From NCBI GenBank assembly GCA_949357655.1, contig CASHTG010000012.1, positions 2,790,001 to 2,854,000 on the forward strand: a DNA stretch of 64,000 bases, read 5' to 3'. The position numbers and the translations under genes are program-made. The stretch comes from Parascedosporium putredinis. Lineage: Eukaryota > Ascomycota > Sordariomycetes > Microascales > Microascaceae. Under the pieces are notes generated by a model that worked only from the letters and a program-made list of their open reading frames with translations, did no database searches and had not been told where the DNA came from. Positions within the stretch are counted from its first letter, which is position 1. Every line of letters begins with the position of its first letter. Positions 21,998-33,040 of the stretch are shown here, piece after piece.

Positions 21998-23066
21998 GTT
22001 TTTTGGTGGGGGAGGGGGTTCTCTAGTTTGTAATTTCCCTGTTTTGTTGTTGGCGTTGCCTCTCCTTGCCGGAGGGAACTGGGAATGTAGATGTGCGGGA
22101 GTAGGGTGATCCCAAGCCTGTAGATGTGAGTGGTGTGTGTCGGAGTGTAAGTGGGAACAAGTGTGTCGCAAATGGTCGCGATAATCCTCGAGGCCTTTTT
22201 CAGAGCTTGGCTATGCAAGTACTCGGCAGAGGATGCGGAATTATTTTGAGATCAATTTTGGTCAAAGAGGGGAAGGTGACCAAGGTGAGGTGGAGGATTG
22301 TGCCCGGATTATAAGTAGGCAGGGAAAAGTACCCAAGACGGCATGACGGGGATGGAGTTCAAAACTTGACCATACACGGGCCGTACACCTCCACGCTTGA
22401 TGCAACACGCTAATCCAGGCTGCGCCCAGTCTTGCCAGTGTGGGTAGGTCGTCTGGCCAGGCGAAATCCCGGTCACGGTAGTGGGAAAACAGTCGAGGTG
22501 TGAGGTGAGGGAAGAGGGAGGGGGTAAAAAAGGATGACAGGGCTACCTGGAGCAAATCAAAGAGGCAGGGTGGGCGGTGCTATGGTTTGGGTCCGTAGAT
22601 CCAGATATGTCGGGGAAGGGGTGAGACATGGAAGATTGAGCCAGCGAACGGGAGCGGCGGTTCGAACGGCGACGAAGGAAATAACGAGGGTGGGGTGTGG
22701 AACGGAGGAGAACGAAGATGCAGGCTGGGTGGACTGGATATGCAGGAAGGAGTCACTCGCTCCTGCTCCTGTACCGGCGACCCTCCCATCCCATCGCCTC
22801 TCATGACACTAGAGGGCGAACAAGCCGCGAACTGGAGACCCAAATGCCGGCAGACTCCGGGCTGTACTTCCATTTCGTCCTCGCGGCCTTGTCGTCTCTC
22901 AACAGTTTGGCCACAGTCTTACAAACTCGAAGACCATCTGACAAGGACAGGGTTCGAAGAGGCTCCATGCAAGACGGGGAGCCTCAAAGGGGAAGCCAGA
23001 AGTATTACTCGAAGCCCGCCTTTGTGCACCTCGAGCGAGCCATGGGTTATTGAAGGGCGAGTCTGG

Positions 23067-23098
<32 letters not shown>

Positions 23099-25365
23099 TT
23101 CATCTTTTCTGTTCCATATGCATGGTAGTCACAGGATGTCATTTTCTAGAACTCAATTCAAACCAGGGATGCTGCTCATCCTCCCTTGTCTTCGCCCAGA
23201 TAACGCAGATCCACTAGCACGAGCCGACATCAACATTATTCTATGGACAACCATGGGCGATTTCTGTGAGAGGTAAACTTCAGACCATCCATAAATGCCA
23301 ACAACTACCTCTCGGCCCCTACCGGCTCAACGAATTCAACGGGTTCGTTCATGGGATTTAAGCCAGTGGGCTGTGTTTTAAGCATCCCAAAGATGCTAGG
23401 ACTGGACTGAAGGGCCGTTTGTGTGGCTTGTGGCGGGGTAAGATGACAAGAGCCTTGGAGTGACATGGTGCGGGGTTGGTCTTGACCCAGGTTGCCATCC
23501 AGAGCTGGATTTCAAACAACATAAGCCACATGCAACATAGGAGAGAAACTCCCTGAAAAGAAGAAATACTGGATGTACAGAAACTTGGGGATGGGGGTGC
23601 GGCTCGCTTAGCTGCCTGATATGGCTAGGAAGGCAGAAGTTCAAGATGGAATTTTCGTGTCCAATTTGATGTCAATTCACTTGAACATCAATGGGAAACA
23701 GCGAAGCTTGAACATTGAAGCCACCCAGCCTCCCTGTCAGGCCTGAGGGACCCGCACCCAGTGCTACGTAGATTTCGTCATCACCGGCTTTTCGTGCTGT
23801 CCGGCCCCATAACTTCGACTGCTCACGCACGTTGATGTAATAATGGAGGTCGAGCATCTGCTCAGTATCCTGGTTTTTCCCTTTTCTCCTTTACTTTTTG
23901 TCTTTTTTGTTTTTTTCTTCTCATTTTCCAATCTTTTTGCGAGCGATGCGCGCTTCGGTCATCTGGTTCCTAATTCCTAAGCGCTATTGATCCATTGTTG
24001 CCCGTGCTGTGGCCCCCACACTTTTCTTGTTTCCGCCGACACAAAACGCCAATGACGCAAGTCTAGCAATTATTCAAGGTATTTTTGTTAGTCTCGCCGC
24101 CGGCACTGACAGCGACAACGCGACGCCCCTGCCCCTTCCTACCTAGCGCCAGTTGATCCTCAAGAGTAGATATCCATGGATCTATGAGACGGAAAGTTTC
24201 CTTCTCTAGGCCAGGCACAAGTGCAAATGGCAAAATATGGATATTTACTAAAAGTCGGATGGTTTAGACCACCTGCCCGTCCAAAGGGATATCGTGTTCT
24301 GTCAGGTGCCAAGGAGCAACCCTCTCTTCCCAACAACCTTGACCTCCTGACCACGGGCAGGCCGCCTACAGAGCAGGTGACAGGTGGGAAGATGGAATGC
24401 CACATTTCTGCCCACGTCACCCCAGCCTTTTATTCTAGCCTGGAACATTGAAGTCTGCAAGAAACCTCTTCCTCATCGTTGCAATGTTCTAGAAGCTTCA
24501 GTCATCCTCTTTCCCTTGCACTTTCCCGCTCGGCCTGAGGCTCACTTTGAAGGCGGCCTCTATGCGCCTGCGGCCAATAGAGTGCATTTGAAATGGAACA
24601 AAGAATGCCTAGCTACACGACGTTGACGAGAAAGTGGGGATTGTCCTCTGAAATGCGGGATGTGCAGGGCTTGGGTTCGGCCTGGCCGGTCGGCGCGCAT
24701 TGCAGTGCTGCTTCGCCGAGCAACGCAACTCAATCCCTTCAGCACCGCCTTGCAACTACTGCAGAGTGTATGCGCAAAATCTTGCATTCGGAAAAATCAA
24801 GCGCTCCTTTATCCACATGTCCCCCACCTGGCAGGAAGGAGAATGAGAGAATAGAGATATTGGGGAGAACGTTTTGGCAGAGAGATTAAAGCGAAGCAGA
24901 GGGCAAATGTGAGGCTTGTAATATTAGAAAGGAGGCCGCTCAACGTGCATGCAAACTGATCAATTGATTGTTGCGTGAGGGTTTCCGCAATTGATAGTTT
25001 AGGGAGCCGATGCCCGTTACGTCGACCTCTGGCATTATTATTCTTGTCCAGATCTGCCAGTCACAAGATGAGTAATTAGTTTGACTCTGGTTTACTGAGG
25101 TACATGGAGAGGAAATTTGTCCCCTGGCTCGCGGGCGGCTGTAATTCGGGTAATTAAGCTTCACCTATCACCTGCAAGAAAAGCTCCAGTGTAGTGGAAT
25201 CGTCCATCAAAATTGTCGTGAAGTATAGCAGCGGGACGAGCTTGACACCCTGACCAGCCAAAACCCGGTAAAAAGATGCAAATGTAAGTCGCACGGTTCA
25301 CCCTGATTCAATTGCCGTTCTGATGGTATGATAGAGCACCGTAGCTGCCAGCCCGACTCACCACC
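21998..25365. other. Gene-free interval, 3.4 kb
   Basis: It lies between the outward-facing DUF3824 (-) and CIA84-like (+) genes, so it includes both promoters. No open frame has a recognisable domain. It contains a T19 tract at 23082-23100 and one ATCAATTGAT palindrome at 24959-24968. Confidence 0.6.
23067..23100. repeat. Pyrimidine tract with T19
   Basis: TTTTC units lead into 19 T residues, followed by C. The construction matches the tract at 5682-5714. Confidence 0.85.
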
Positions 25366-27875
25366 ATGAGGGCGCATCTTGCCCGCCATGTCTGCCGGCG
25401 ACACCTCGTCCAAGGCGCCCGCCACACCCTCCCGCGAGCTTGCCGACCGAGATCGAGCCATCATACATCACTCATACCCCTGACATCGACCCCCGACACT
25501 TTCGTCGAACCTTCTTTGGCATCTTCCAGGAGGCTCCGCGCCGCATCCGGACAAACGAATTCGAGCCCGGCTGGCCACTCGTCCTGTCTTGGCGCACGCG
25601 GGTGCTCGAGAACCTCCGACCGCCCGTGCGAGAAGAGCTTGTGGACGCCTTTCGCCAGCTTTTTCAGCACAAGCTCGAGTTTGGAGCTCCAGTCAATAGC
25701 ACACAGGCTCTCCAATGCTACCGCCTCTTCACTTACCTCGTCGAGAACAAGGCCGACGAGGAAGGACCCGGCTGTCCATTGCCGAGCTGACTGCCGCTCG
25801 AGATGCCCTGCTTCTCGTCCCCAAGGATAACCTCAAGAACCATCTCGACTTCTCTCGCGCCCTATACCACGAGATTGTGCGCCAGCGCCAGCTCGAGAGC
25901 CAATTCGGCGTGCCGGAGGAGGAGCCGGAGGTTACGGATCCCTCGCGCGCACCCCCGCAGACGATGATTTTCGATCCTACATCGCGGCCTTGACGAGATA
26001 CGGTGCGTCGACCGAAGCGGCTGCTGCGCTGCACAAGCATTGGGACAAGTTGGTGGCCCAGAGCAGGATACACAAGGGGGCAAAGCAGCTCTGGATAACG
26101 GTGCTCAAAGGCCTGGCAAGGGAGGGGAAGGAAGAAGAGCTACTGGAACTCGCGCGAGTTGCGGAGGAGCGGGGATACAATATCGCCCCCATTTCCAAGA
26201 GGTGATGACGACCTTCTTTGCCAACCAAGACCGGATCCAGGAGACTAGGTTTTGGTTCGAGAGGACACGGGGAACCGCTGGCCTACGACCCAGACGTACG
26301 CGGCAATCATCAAGTTTTCGAGGCGGACCGGGCTGCAGGATTGGGTCAATGAAGCATTCAAGGCCCTCATCGACCACAACCCGCGCAAAGCGCATTGGGA
26401 TGTCATCTTCCAGTGGGCCGTGTTTTGTAGAGACGAAGGCGTGGAAGGCGTCAAGCACATGATTGACATCATGGTCAAAAACAACCCGGAAAACGAGTCG
26501 GCGCGGCCAGACATTGATACCATCAACGGATTAATCCGCACCGCCATGGAGAAGAACGATCCTTACCTCGCCGAGCGGTTTTTAGCCCTGGCATCCGAGC
26601 TGGGCATAAGCCCCAACTCTACGACTTACATTCTCCAGATGGATTATCGCATCGACGCCAAGGATCTCTCCGGCGCCAAAGCGGCATACCAGGACATCCT
26701 GCGAACCGAAATACAGGACGACGAGGATCTCGCGGTGATCAACAAGTATATACGGGCGCTGTGTGGGTTGGAGAGGCCGCTGCTCAAGAGCATTCACGAA
26801 ACCATGGCCAACCTTGAGCACCGCCTCGTGACCTTGGACCCGGAGACCGTGGTTGCTCTGTGCATGGCCTTCCTCAAGAACGACGACCAGTACGACGTCA
26901 TTGACACCTTGGCGGTCCACGTCTTCCACTACAGCAGTGAGCAGCGAGAGCAGATCCGAAGCGCATTTGTGGAGTTCATACTAGAGGAGAAGAATAGCAC
27001 CTCGCGAGTCTGGGACGCCTACCAACTTCTCATGCAATTCTTCCCCGAGACAACGCGCGGGTGCCGCGTCAAAGTCATGGGCGCCTTTTTCGACCGCAAG
27101 CGGGCCGACATGGCCACCGGCGTATTTATGCACATGAAGGAACATGTCAACCGCGACTTCCGCCCCACGGTGGACGAGTATGTTGTGATGCTCGAGGGCT
27201 TAGGCCAAGTCCCAGACGAGGCCAGCCTCGAAAGCGTCCACAATATGCTCAAGATTGACACAAACGTCCAATCGTGTACCAAACTTTCCAATGCCCTCAT
27301 GATCGCTCTCGGTGCCTGCGGAAGATCCCTCCGCGCTCTCGACATCTGGCACGACATCTCTCGCTCAGCCGAGGGCCCTTCCTACGCCAGCTTGGAAATC
27401 ATCTTTGCCGTTTTGGAGAAGAAGCCGTTTGGCGACGAGGATGCCAAAGCGATATGGAGGAGCATGGAGAGGATGGAGCTCGAGATCCCTCCTTCCGTCT
27501 TTGCAGCTTACTGCGGAAGCCTGGCCGGGAATGCCCGGCTGGACGAGGTCAAGAGCCTAATCAAGGGAATGTCGAGGACGGTCGGATATGACCCCGACTC
27601 CATGATGTGAGTTTGTGTCTCTTACTACCCTCCCTCTAACCCACGCATTCCAAAATTACACATTGGATGGGTAAAATCACTGTACTAACCACCTGCCGCC
27701 ATCTAGCCTCGGAGTCGCACACAACGCGCTTCGTTCTCCTAAACTGCAAGCTGACTTTCAGGCATGGGCCCTGAGTCAATACCCAGACCTCTGGGCCGAG
27801 CTCGAGAGGCTTGGCCGGAGACGGACGGAAGGGTATCTCTCCGTATTCAAAATTTCGCGCAATCTCAAAGCGTGA
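25366..27875 (+). CDS. Complex I assembly factor, CIA84-like PPR protein (mitochondrial)
   Basis: The start MRAHLARHVCRRHLVQGARH at 25366 is rich in Arg and lacks acidic residues, a good mitochondrial presequence. The body is helical-repeat protein of PPR type: TRYGASTEAAAALHKHWDKL, TQTYAAIIKFSRRTGLQ and ISPNSTTYILQMDYRIDAKD among others. FFGIFQ followed by EFEPGWPLVLSWRTRVLENL fits Neurospora CIA84 (complex I intermediate-associated protein 84), as I recall the family. CIA84 binds an assembly intermediate of the membrane arm of NADH dehydrogenase. An intron (27607-27706) with a TACTAAC branch site precedes the last exon, which ends SRNLKA at 27875. Five frame slips (25490, 25767, 25952, 26186, 26269) are each repaired by one missing C or G, giving about 804 residues. 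The alternative start at 25388 leads to an early stop and is rejected. The assignment is from memory of motifs, not a search. Confidence 0.82.
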
Positions 27876-28147
27876 TTTCATCTATCTCTCTTGTTAAGAA
27901 TATGTGGGCCGGGGGAAGACATCCGCAGATGTAGCTGGAGAAGGCAAACAAAATCTGTACTATAACGATCAAATAGACGGCGCAAGAGATTCTGTACATG
28001 TATTGTTGGTGATACACAGAGATGAGGTAATAGTCTACAAAGAGGGGAGGTAATCCTTTACCTCCCGACGCGCGAAATCAAAAGAATATCGCCATCTCTA
28101 AAAGGAGGCACTCTAAAACGGACAAAGACACATCTAATTCTCTTCCA
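27876..28147. other. Tail-to-tail spacer, CIA84-like and Rsm18 genes
   Basis: 272 bp of ordinary DNA separate the two stops. Nothing specific is seen. Confidence 0.5.
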
Positions 28148-29045
28148 TCACGGTCGTGACCTCTTTGACTGCCATTCCATCTGCAAAAGCTCGGGGTGTC
28201 GGTGAACGCTGGGATGAAGACCCATACCCATAGCCCTTCGGATCGCCTTGGCAACCTTGCGTTGGTTAGCAGGCCGGAGCCCAGTCTGTTCCGAGTGCTG
28301 GATTTGGCCCATGCTCGTGGTAAAATCGGAGATGAGAGTAAAGTTCTAAGCAAAGAAATAGTATGGGATTAGCGCTGGGCCCTCAAGCAGCAAAAGGTCA
28401 GGTAGGTGAGGGATGGGGGAAGGGGTGGGATGAGTCTCGGATACGGGGACAGACGCACCCTGTAGTGATCTAGGGATTCACGCCGAGGACATCGAACACG
28501 TCAGCCGTCTTGGCCGCCTTCCTCCTCCACTTCTTCATCTCGTTGCCGGTCAGGTCATGGGGGTGAAGACGTCGCCCTCGCGCCAGTATCGCGACATCTG
28601 AGCCAGGTACTCGTCGCTCACGCGCTGAGCCTCGACACGCTTCTGGATATCGGCGCGGTGGCTCTTGATGCGGGAGTAGCGCTCATCCGTACGGGCAATG
28701 AGGCGCTGGATCTCGTCGGTGGAGCTGCGCAGGCGGGACTCGGAGGCCGCGCCAGAGCCGGCGTTGGCGCCGCCACGCTTGGGAGCTTCGTCTAGGGAGA
28801 GGAGGTTGGAGGCGGTACTCGGGCGGGAGGCACGAGCTGTCATTAGTAACATGAGAACGATTAGCTTCTAATTTCGTTCTTCTCGGGGGCCGGACGGGAG
28901 TGCAGGCGAAAGGAGCAGTCCATTTGTACATTCGGGGGCAAAGGGTGGTGGACCTACGATTCTTGGGTTGTGATGTTGTGGTGATGGCGCGCATCAAGGG
29001 CAGCGCAGGCTTGAAAGCCGCCGTGGCTGGTATCCTGGGAGGCAT
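28148..29045 (-). CDS. RSM18: Mitochondrial small-subunit ribosomal protein bS18m (Rsm18)
   Basis: Three exons on the minus strand: 29045-28958, 28836-28459 and 28345-28148. Residues 1-25 (MPPRIPATAAFKPALPLMRA) form a mitochondrial presequence. The first intron (121 nt) has donor GTAGGT and a TACTAAT branch site just before its acceptor. The middle part is charged and helical (RLIARTDERYSRIKSHRADI). The C-terminal third is the bS18 fold: DVLGVNPLDHYRNFTLISDF, TGLRPANQRKVAKAIRRAMG and a basic end KRSRP. This matches fungal 37S ribosomal protein Rsm18, which is bacterial S18 with a long N-terminal extension. Two missing C residues (G-runs 28559-28563 and 28473-28475 on the plus strand) restore a 221-residue frame. 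It is divergent from IMP3, with 328 bp between the starts. Confidence 0.93.
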
Positions 29046-29373
29046 TGTTAGGCGACGAGCTGGGGTGTCGAGGCTGTCACTCGTCTGCAATTGCGAATTG
29101 AACCTGAAGCTATTCCAAAGCTTGAGGATGATTGAGCGTCGTCGAGAAATTTGAAAGCGGCCATGCCATTCTGGGAAGCGGAACTTGCCGCGTCGGATGC
29201 TCGCGGCAACCGCCAAACAAAGACGTGGCAGCTGGCAGAGAGCTGTCAGTTCGCTCTCTCTTTTTTTCTTCTGCCCCTCCAAAATATTTCCTTCGACCGT
29301 TTCTGACGATTCCTTCTCTTCAATCTAAACCCGGAAGAGAACCTTACGGACCGACCCTTACAACGCAGCAACC
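29046..29373. promoter_or_regulatory. Short divergent promoter region, RSM18 / IMP3
   Basis: The two start codons are only 328 bp apart, so the genes share one regulatory region. A pyrimidine stretch (CTCTCTTTTTTTCTTC, near 29255) lies on the IMP3 side. No TATA box was seen. Confidence 0.6.
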
Positions 29374-30007
29374 ATGGTGCGGAAACTTAAATATCACGAG
29401 CAGAAACTGCTAAAAAGGTCGACTTTGTCACCTATAAGAAGAATGAGCACCGGGACAACGAGGTCATTCGGCGGTACATGATCCAGAAACCGGAGGATTA
29501 TCACAAGTATAACAGGCTATGCGGCGTATGTTGAAGCTCTTTCACCGGACCTAGGTTCCCTCCTCTGGCTGCGACGACGGATAAAAGGTGTATTAACTTG
29601 CCTGTCTCTGTAGTCGATCCGCCAGCTCGCCCACCGTCTCTCGCTGCTCCCCCGATAGCGCCGTCCGCCGCAAACACGAGGACCTCCTACTAGACAAGCT
29701 CTACGACATGGGAGTCTTGTCCACCAAGAGCAAACTCTCCGCCGTCGAGAACGCCGTCACAGTTTCCGCGTTTGCCCGTAGGCGTCTCCCCGTGGTGATG
29801 ACTAGGCTACGGATGGCGGAGACGGTACAAGCGGCGACAAAACTCATCGAGCAAGGCCACGTCCGCGTAGGTACGGATACCATCACCGACCCAGCGTACC
29901 TAGTCACCAGAGGCATGGAAGACTTTGTGACTTGGACCGTCGGCAGCAAGATCAAGAAGACAATCATGAAGTACAGGGACGAGCTCGACGATTTTGAGCT
30001 GTTGTAA
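29374..30007 (+). CDS. IMP3: U3 snoRNP protein Imp3 (S4-domain, 18S rRNA processing)
   Basis: Two exons (29374-29525, 29614-30007) encode about 182 residues, the usual length of yeast Imp3 (183). The N-terminus reads MVRKLKYHEQKLLKK, then VDFVTYKKNEHRDNEVIRRY and DYHKYNRLCG. After the intron come SIRQLAHRLSLLP, the S4 RNA-binding core (ARRRLPVVMTRLRMAETVQA, EQGHVRVGTDTITDPAYLV) and the conserved end TRGMEDFVTWTV to DELDDFELL. Imp3 joins Imp4 and Mpp10 in the small-subunit processome and helps U3 snoRNA pair with pre-rRNA in the nucleolus. One A is missing at the A5 run 29412-29416 and two C at the C5 run 29649-29653; with these, the frame is continuous. An extra base instead of two missing at the second site cannot be excluded. 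Confidence 0.95.
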
Positions 30008-30935
30008 AACGCTGGTGGAGAGGGGCCCGAGTTTGATTGTGACTTGGTGCAATATTAGTCAAGCAGCGATCGCGCTGCAAGGAGGATAAACAGCCTCCGC
30101 ATACTGCTCTTTTTGTCCTAGAAGACTGCACAGCAATCCGCGAACTAGGATCTTTGAGGACGGAGGAGCAGCCATTACCGGATAGTTCCAGGGATGAGCA
30201 GGGACAAGGCCGGTTTGTTATGATACCCTAACTGTACACCCATAGATGTAATGCGGAAATTGAAGTTGAACATTATATGGAAACAAACAATCTCTATTCC
30301 CCACCTCTTTGCCGCAAGTGAACCCCGTTAGCCTCCGGCCGGCAGTATGTGATGAACACACGAAGAGAGGCATTCTCCTTCTACTCCATATTTCTGCACA
30401 AGTGGTAACGGTTGAAAAGATCTGAGTGAGCCATCTCCTCAATCATCCTCCTTTGCCTTTTCAGTCTGGGCGGTGTGTACATGTTGTCTTGAGTCAGACC
30501 TGCCAACATCGCCGATGTCGGGTTTAAGGCACGCACCCGCGGACTTTGCACCCAAAAATTTCCCAGGGTCCCCCACATACATCCTCAAGGAACAGCACCA
30601 GCATCCACCGGCATCCCGGCAATCACTTCCCAACATCATCTCACCCTCACGATTTTTCTCCCTCGCAAGACCGTTGCGGATTGACTCTCTAACGTCCCTC
30701 GGCCGGGGCTTTCACTTGGAGGAAAATACGCGCCCAGCGTTGGCGACCGGTCGCATCCCTTGACTTTTTTCTTCTTTTTTTGGTCCACCTCATCAAGAGA
30801 CGCGACTACCGAAGGTTCCCGAGAGGTCGGCCCACCGTGATTTAGCACCGACTCAAAGAACAAAGAAAAAAAGGGCAAGGAGAAGGAAGAGTGCCAATAC
30901 ACCGCCTTCCCAACCCCCAATTCCCTCTACACAAT
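30008..30935. other. Intergenic, IMP3 3' flank and carrier promoter
   Basis: 928 bp between two genes on the same strand. A T-rich stretch (TTTTTTCTTCTTTTTTTGG) lies near 30764. No gene is seen. Confidence 0.55.
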
Positions 30936-31940
30936 ATGGCTTCCGATGTCATAAAACCCCCGTTGCGGCGCCCCTTCCCCCGCTCCCACGGAAAAGAAGC
31001 CGAGCGGCGGCAATCACTACAAGGGCTTCGTCGCCGGCGTCTTCTCCGGCATCGCCAAGCTAGCCGTCGGCCACCCCTTCGACACCGTCAAGGTGCGCCT
31101 GCAGACCACCAACTCGGCTCGCTTCAGCGGACCCTTGCAATGCGTCCTCCAGACCGTCCGCAACGAGGGCTTTTCGCCCTCTACAAGGGCGCCACCCCGC
31201 CGCTCGTCGGTTGGATGTTTATGGATTCGGTCATGCTGGGCTCCTTGACCGTCTACCGCCGCCTCCTGTCCGACACCCTCTTCCAGAACTACCGCCCGCT
31301 TGACGCCGGCTCCAAGTCCCGAGCTGGCCAGCAGTCCGCCAACGCGTCCGTCAGTCTGCCGTCCTACGGTCACGGCCTCGCCGGTATCATGGCCGGTTGC
31401 ACCGTGAGCTTCATTGCCGCCCCCGTCGAGCACATCAAAGCCCGTCTGCAGGTGCAGTACGCCGCCTCCAAGTCGGACCGCCTCTTCAAGGGACCTCTCG
31501 ACTGTCTGTCCAAGATTTATGGCGCGCATGGCATCCGGGGTATCTACCGGGGCCTCGGGGCCACTCTCTTGTTCCGCGGCTTCTTCTTCTGCTGGTGGGG
31601 CAGCTACGACATCTTTACGCGCCTGTTCCAGAAACACACGGACCTGAGCGCGCCCGCCATCAACTTTTGGGCTGGCGGGCTCAGCGCCCAAGTCTTTTGG
31701 ATTACAAGCTACCCATCTGACGTCGTGAAGCAGCGTATCATGACCGACCCACTTGGTGGTGCGCTGAATGACGGGACAAGACAGTTCCCGAGGTGGGCTG
31801 ATGCCGCAAAGGCCGTGTATAGAGAGAGTGGTGCAATGGGATATTGGAGGGGTTTCTTGCCTTGCTTCCTGAGGGCGTTTCCGGCAAATGCCATGGCCTT
31901 GGTCGCGTTTGAGGGTGTGATGAGGCTACTCCCAAACTAA
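30936..31940 (+). CDS. Mitochondrial carrier protein (SLC25 family)
   Basis: Single exon, about 335 residues after allowing for three missing bases (C-run 30957-30961, A-run 30992-30995, T-run 31171-31174). All three mitochondrial-carrier repeats are visible through their signature PxD/ExxK motifs: GHPFDTVKVRLQ, AAPVEHIKARLQ and SYPSDVVKQRIM. The matching even-helix segments are ALYKGATPPLVGWMFMDSVM, GIYRGLGATLLFRGFFFCWW and GYWRGFLPCFLRAFPANAMA. The fold has six transmembrane helices in the inner membrane and exchanges small metabolites. The AGGV-like start HYKGFVAGVFSGIAKLAVGH suggests the amino-acid or carnitine carrier branch (Ymc/Crc/Ort-like). The substrate cannot be settled from motifs alone. 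The start is the only ATG that keeps the N-terminal Pro-rich segment in frame. Confidence 0.9.
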   Translation: MASDVIKPPLRRPFPRSHGKEAERRQSLQGLRRRRLLRHRQASRRPPLRHRQGAPADHQLGSLQRTLAMRPPDRPQRGLFALYKGATPPLVGWMFMDSVMLGSLTVYRRLLSDTLFQNYRPLDAGSKSRAGQQSANASVSLPSYGHGLAGIMAGCTVSFIAAPVEHIKARLQVQYAASKSDRLFKGPLDCLSKIYGAHGIRGIYRGLGATLLFRGFFFCWWGSYDIFTRLFQKHTDLSAPAINFWAGGLSAQVFWITSYPSDVVKQRIMTDPLGGALNDGTRQFPRWADAAKAVYRESGAMGYWRGFLPCFLRAFPANAMALVAFEGVMRLLPN

Positions 31941-32233
31941 CCACCATGATTGGTCAAATCCGTGGGCTGTTTCAAGGGATTTCTGGATAGCTAGGCCATA
32001 GATATGAGACCCCTAACCGATAGAGGCCCCTTTCGAAGATGTATATCCTGAGATATATTTGGCAGGCAAGGGTCGCAAAGGCACGTCACGAGAAAGTAGG
32101 CAAAAGGATTCCATTTGGTGGCCTGGAAAATGCAGTGGTATCATTAGACTTTTGTGGCGCCAATGGGCAGCCTGCTATCCCCGTCTATAGAGTCCACCCC
32201 AATTCCAACACCCAGTGCGTTCGAACAAAACGC
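31941..32233. other. Tail-to-tail spacer, carrier and RPL22 genes
   Basis: 293 bp between convergent stops. No feature is recognised. Confidence 0.5.
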
Positions 32234-33040
32234 TTACTCATCGTCCTCCTCCTCAGCATCGTTAACGATGTTGAAGAACTTGAGCTCGTACACACCCTTG
32301 GAGGTGGAGACGACACGGAGCCAGTCACGGAGCTGGTTCTTCTTGAGGAACTTCTTGGTGCTATACGGCATCCATCCCACATTAGTTTCTATCCTATTGA
32401 TAACGTTCCGCCCAAGCCCCTTGGGTGGTGATGTCCAGAGGAGAATCAAACAACGTACAGGTACTTGAGGTAGCGGCCAGAGAGCTCGTTGTGAGCGATG
32501 ATCTCGACCTTGCCGTCACCCTGCTGGCGGACGACGATGGTGTCACCGAGGTTGCCAACACGGCCCTCAACCTTAATCTTCTCCTGAAGGAACTTGGTGA
32601 AGGCGCTGACGTCGAAAATCTTGTCGCTCGCGGGCTGAGAAGCGTTGATGACGAACTGCAGGTACACAAAGCCAAGTTAGCATGCCTCCCTCCCCCTTGC
32701 TTTTACCCTGTCGAGAGTTTTGGTTGTCCGGCGCGCCGGTTTCTCTGATGGGCTCGATGTGGATTCGGGAAGCTACTCACCTTCTTCGTCTGCTTCTGGC
32801 TCTTGCCAGCCTTCTTCTGTAAATGTGGAAAAACCTAACCTTAGCCTACTGTTTCACGGCATAGTCGCCAACAAAAACCCAATCTTGTCCCGGCCGAACC
32901 CTTCCCATAGTGCGTCGACTATGAAAAGGGAAGCCTTTCACTCCGCGACGGAGGGCCGAGACAAGAAGGGTGCTCTGGGCGGCGACATGGCCCAACAGCA
33001 AAGCAATCTGGTTTCATATACGTACAGTTTGAGGGGCCAT
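32234..33040 (-). CDS. RPL22: 60S ribosomal protein eL22
   Basis: Four exons (33040-33026, 32816-32781, 32655-32459, 32360-32234) give 124 residues with no frame break. The first exon has five codons (MAPQT) and the second twelve (KKAGKSQKQTKK), an arrangement common in fungal ribosomal protein genes. The rest carries the eL22 core: FVINASQPASDKIFDVSAF, KVEGRVGNLGDTIVV, IIAHNELSGRYLKYL, KKFLKKNQLRDWLRVV and the acidic tail VNDAEEEDDE. The protein sits on the solvent face of the large subunit. The introns of 209, 125 and 98 nt have standard GTGAGT or GTACGT donors. Introns in ribosomal protein genes can host snoRNAs; I could not identify one here. Confidence 0.97.

Noticed and set aside
25388..25482. 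Alternative start MSAGDTSSKAPATPSRE for the CIA84-like gene
   Set aside because: It reaches a stop after about 31 codons, while the upstream ATG gives a mitochondrial presequence and joins the conserved body with one missing C.
16443..31940. Scj1, CIA84-like, Imp3, Rsm18 and carrier as pseudogenes
   Set aside because: All functional motifs and splice sites are intact, the functions are basic, and all breaks are homopolymer losses of the same kind.
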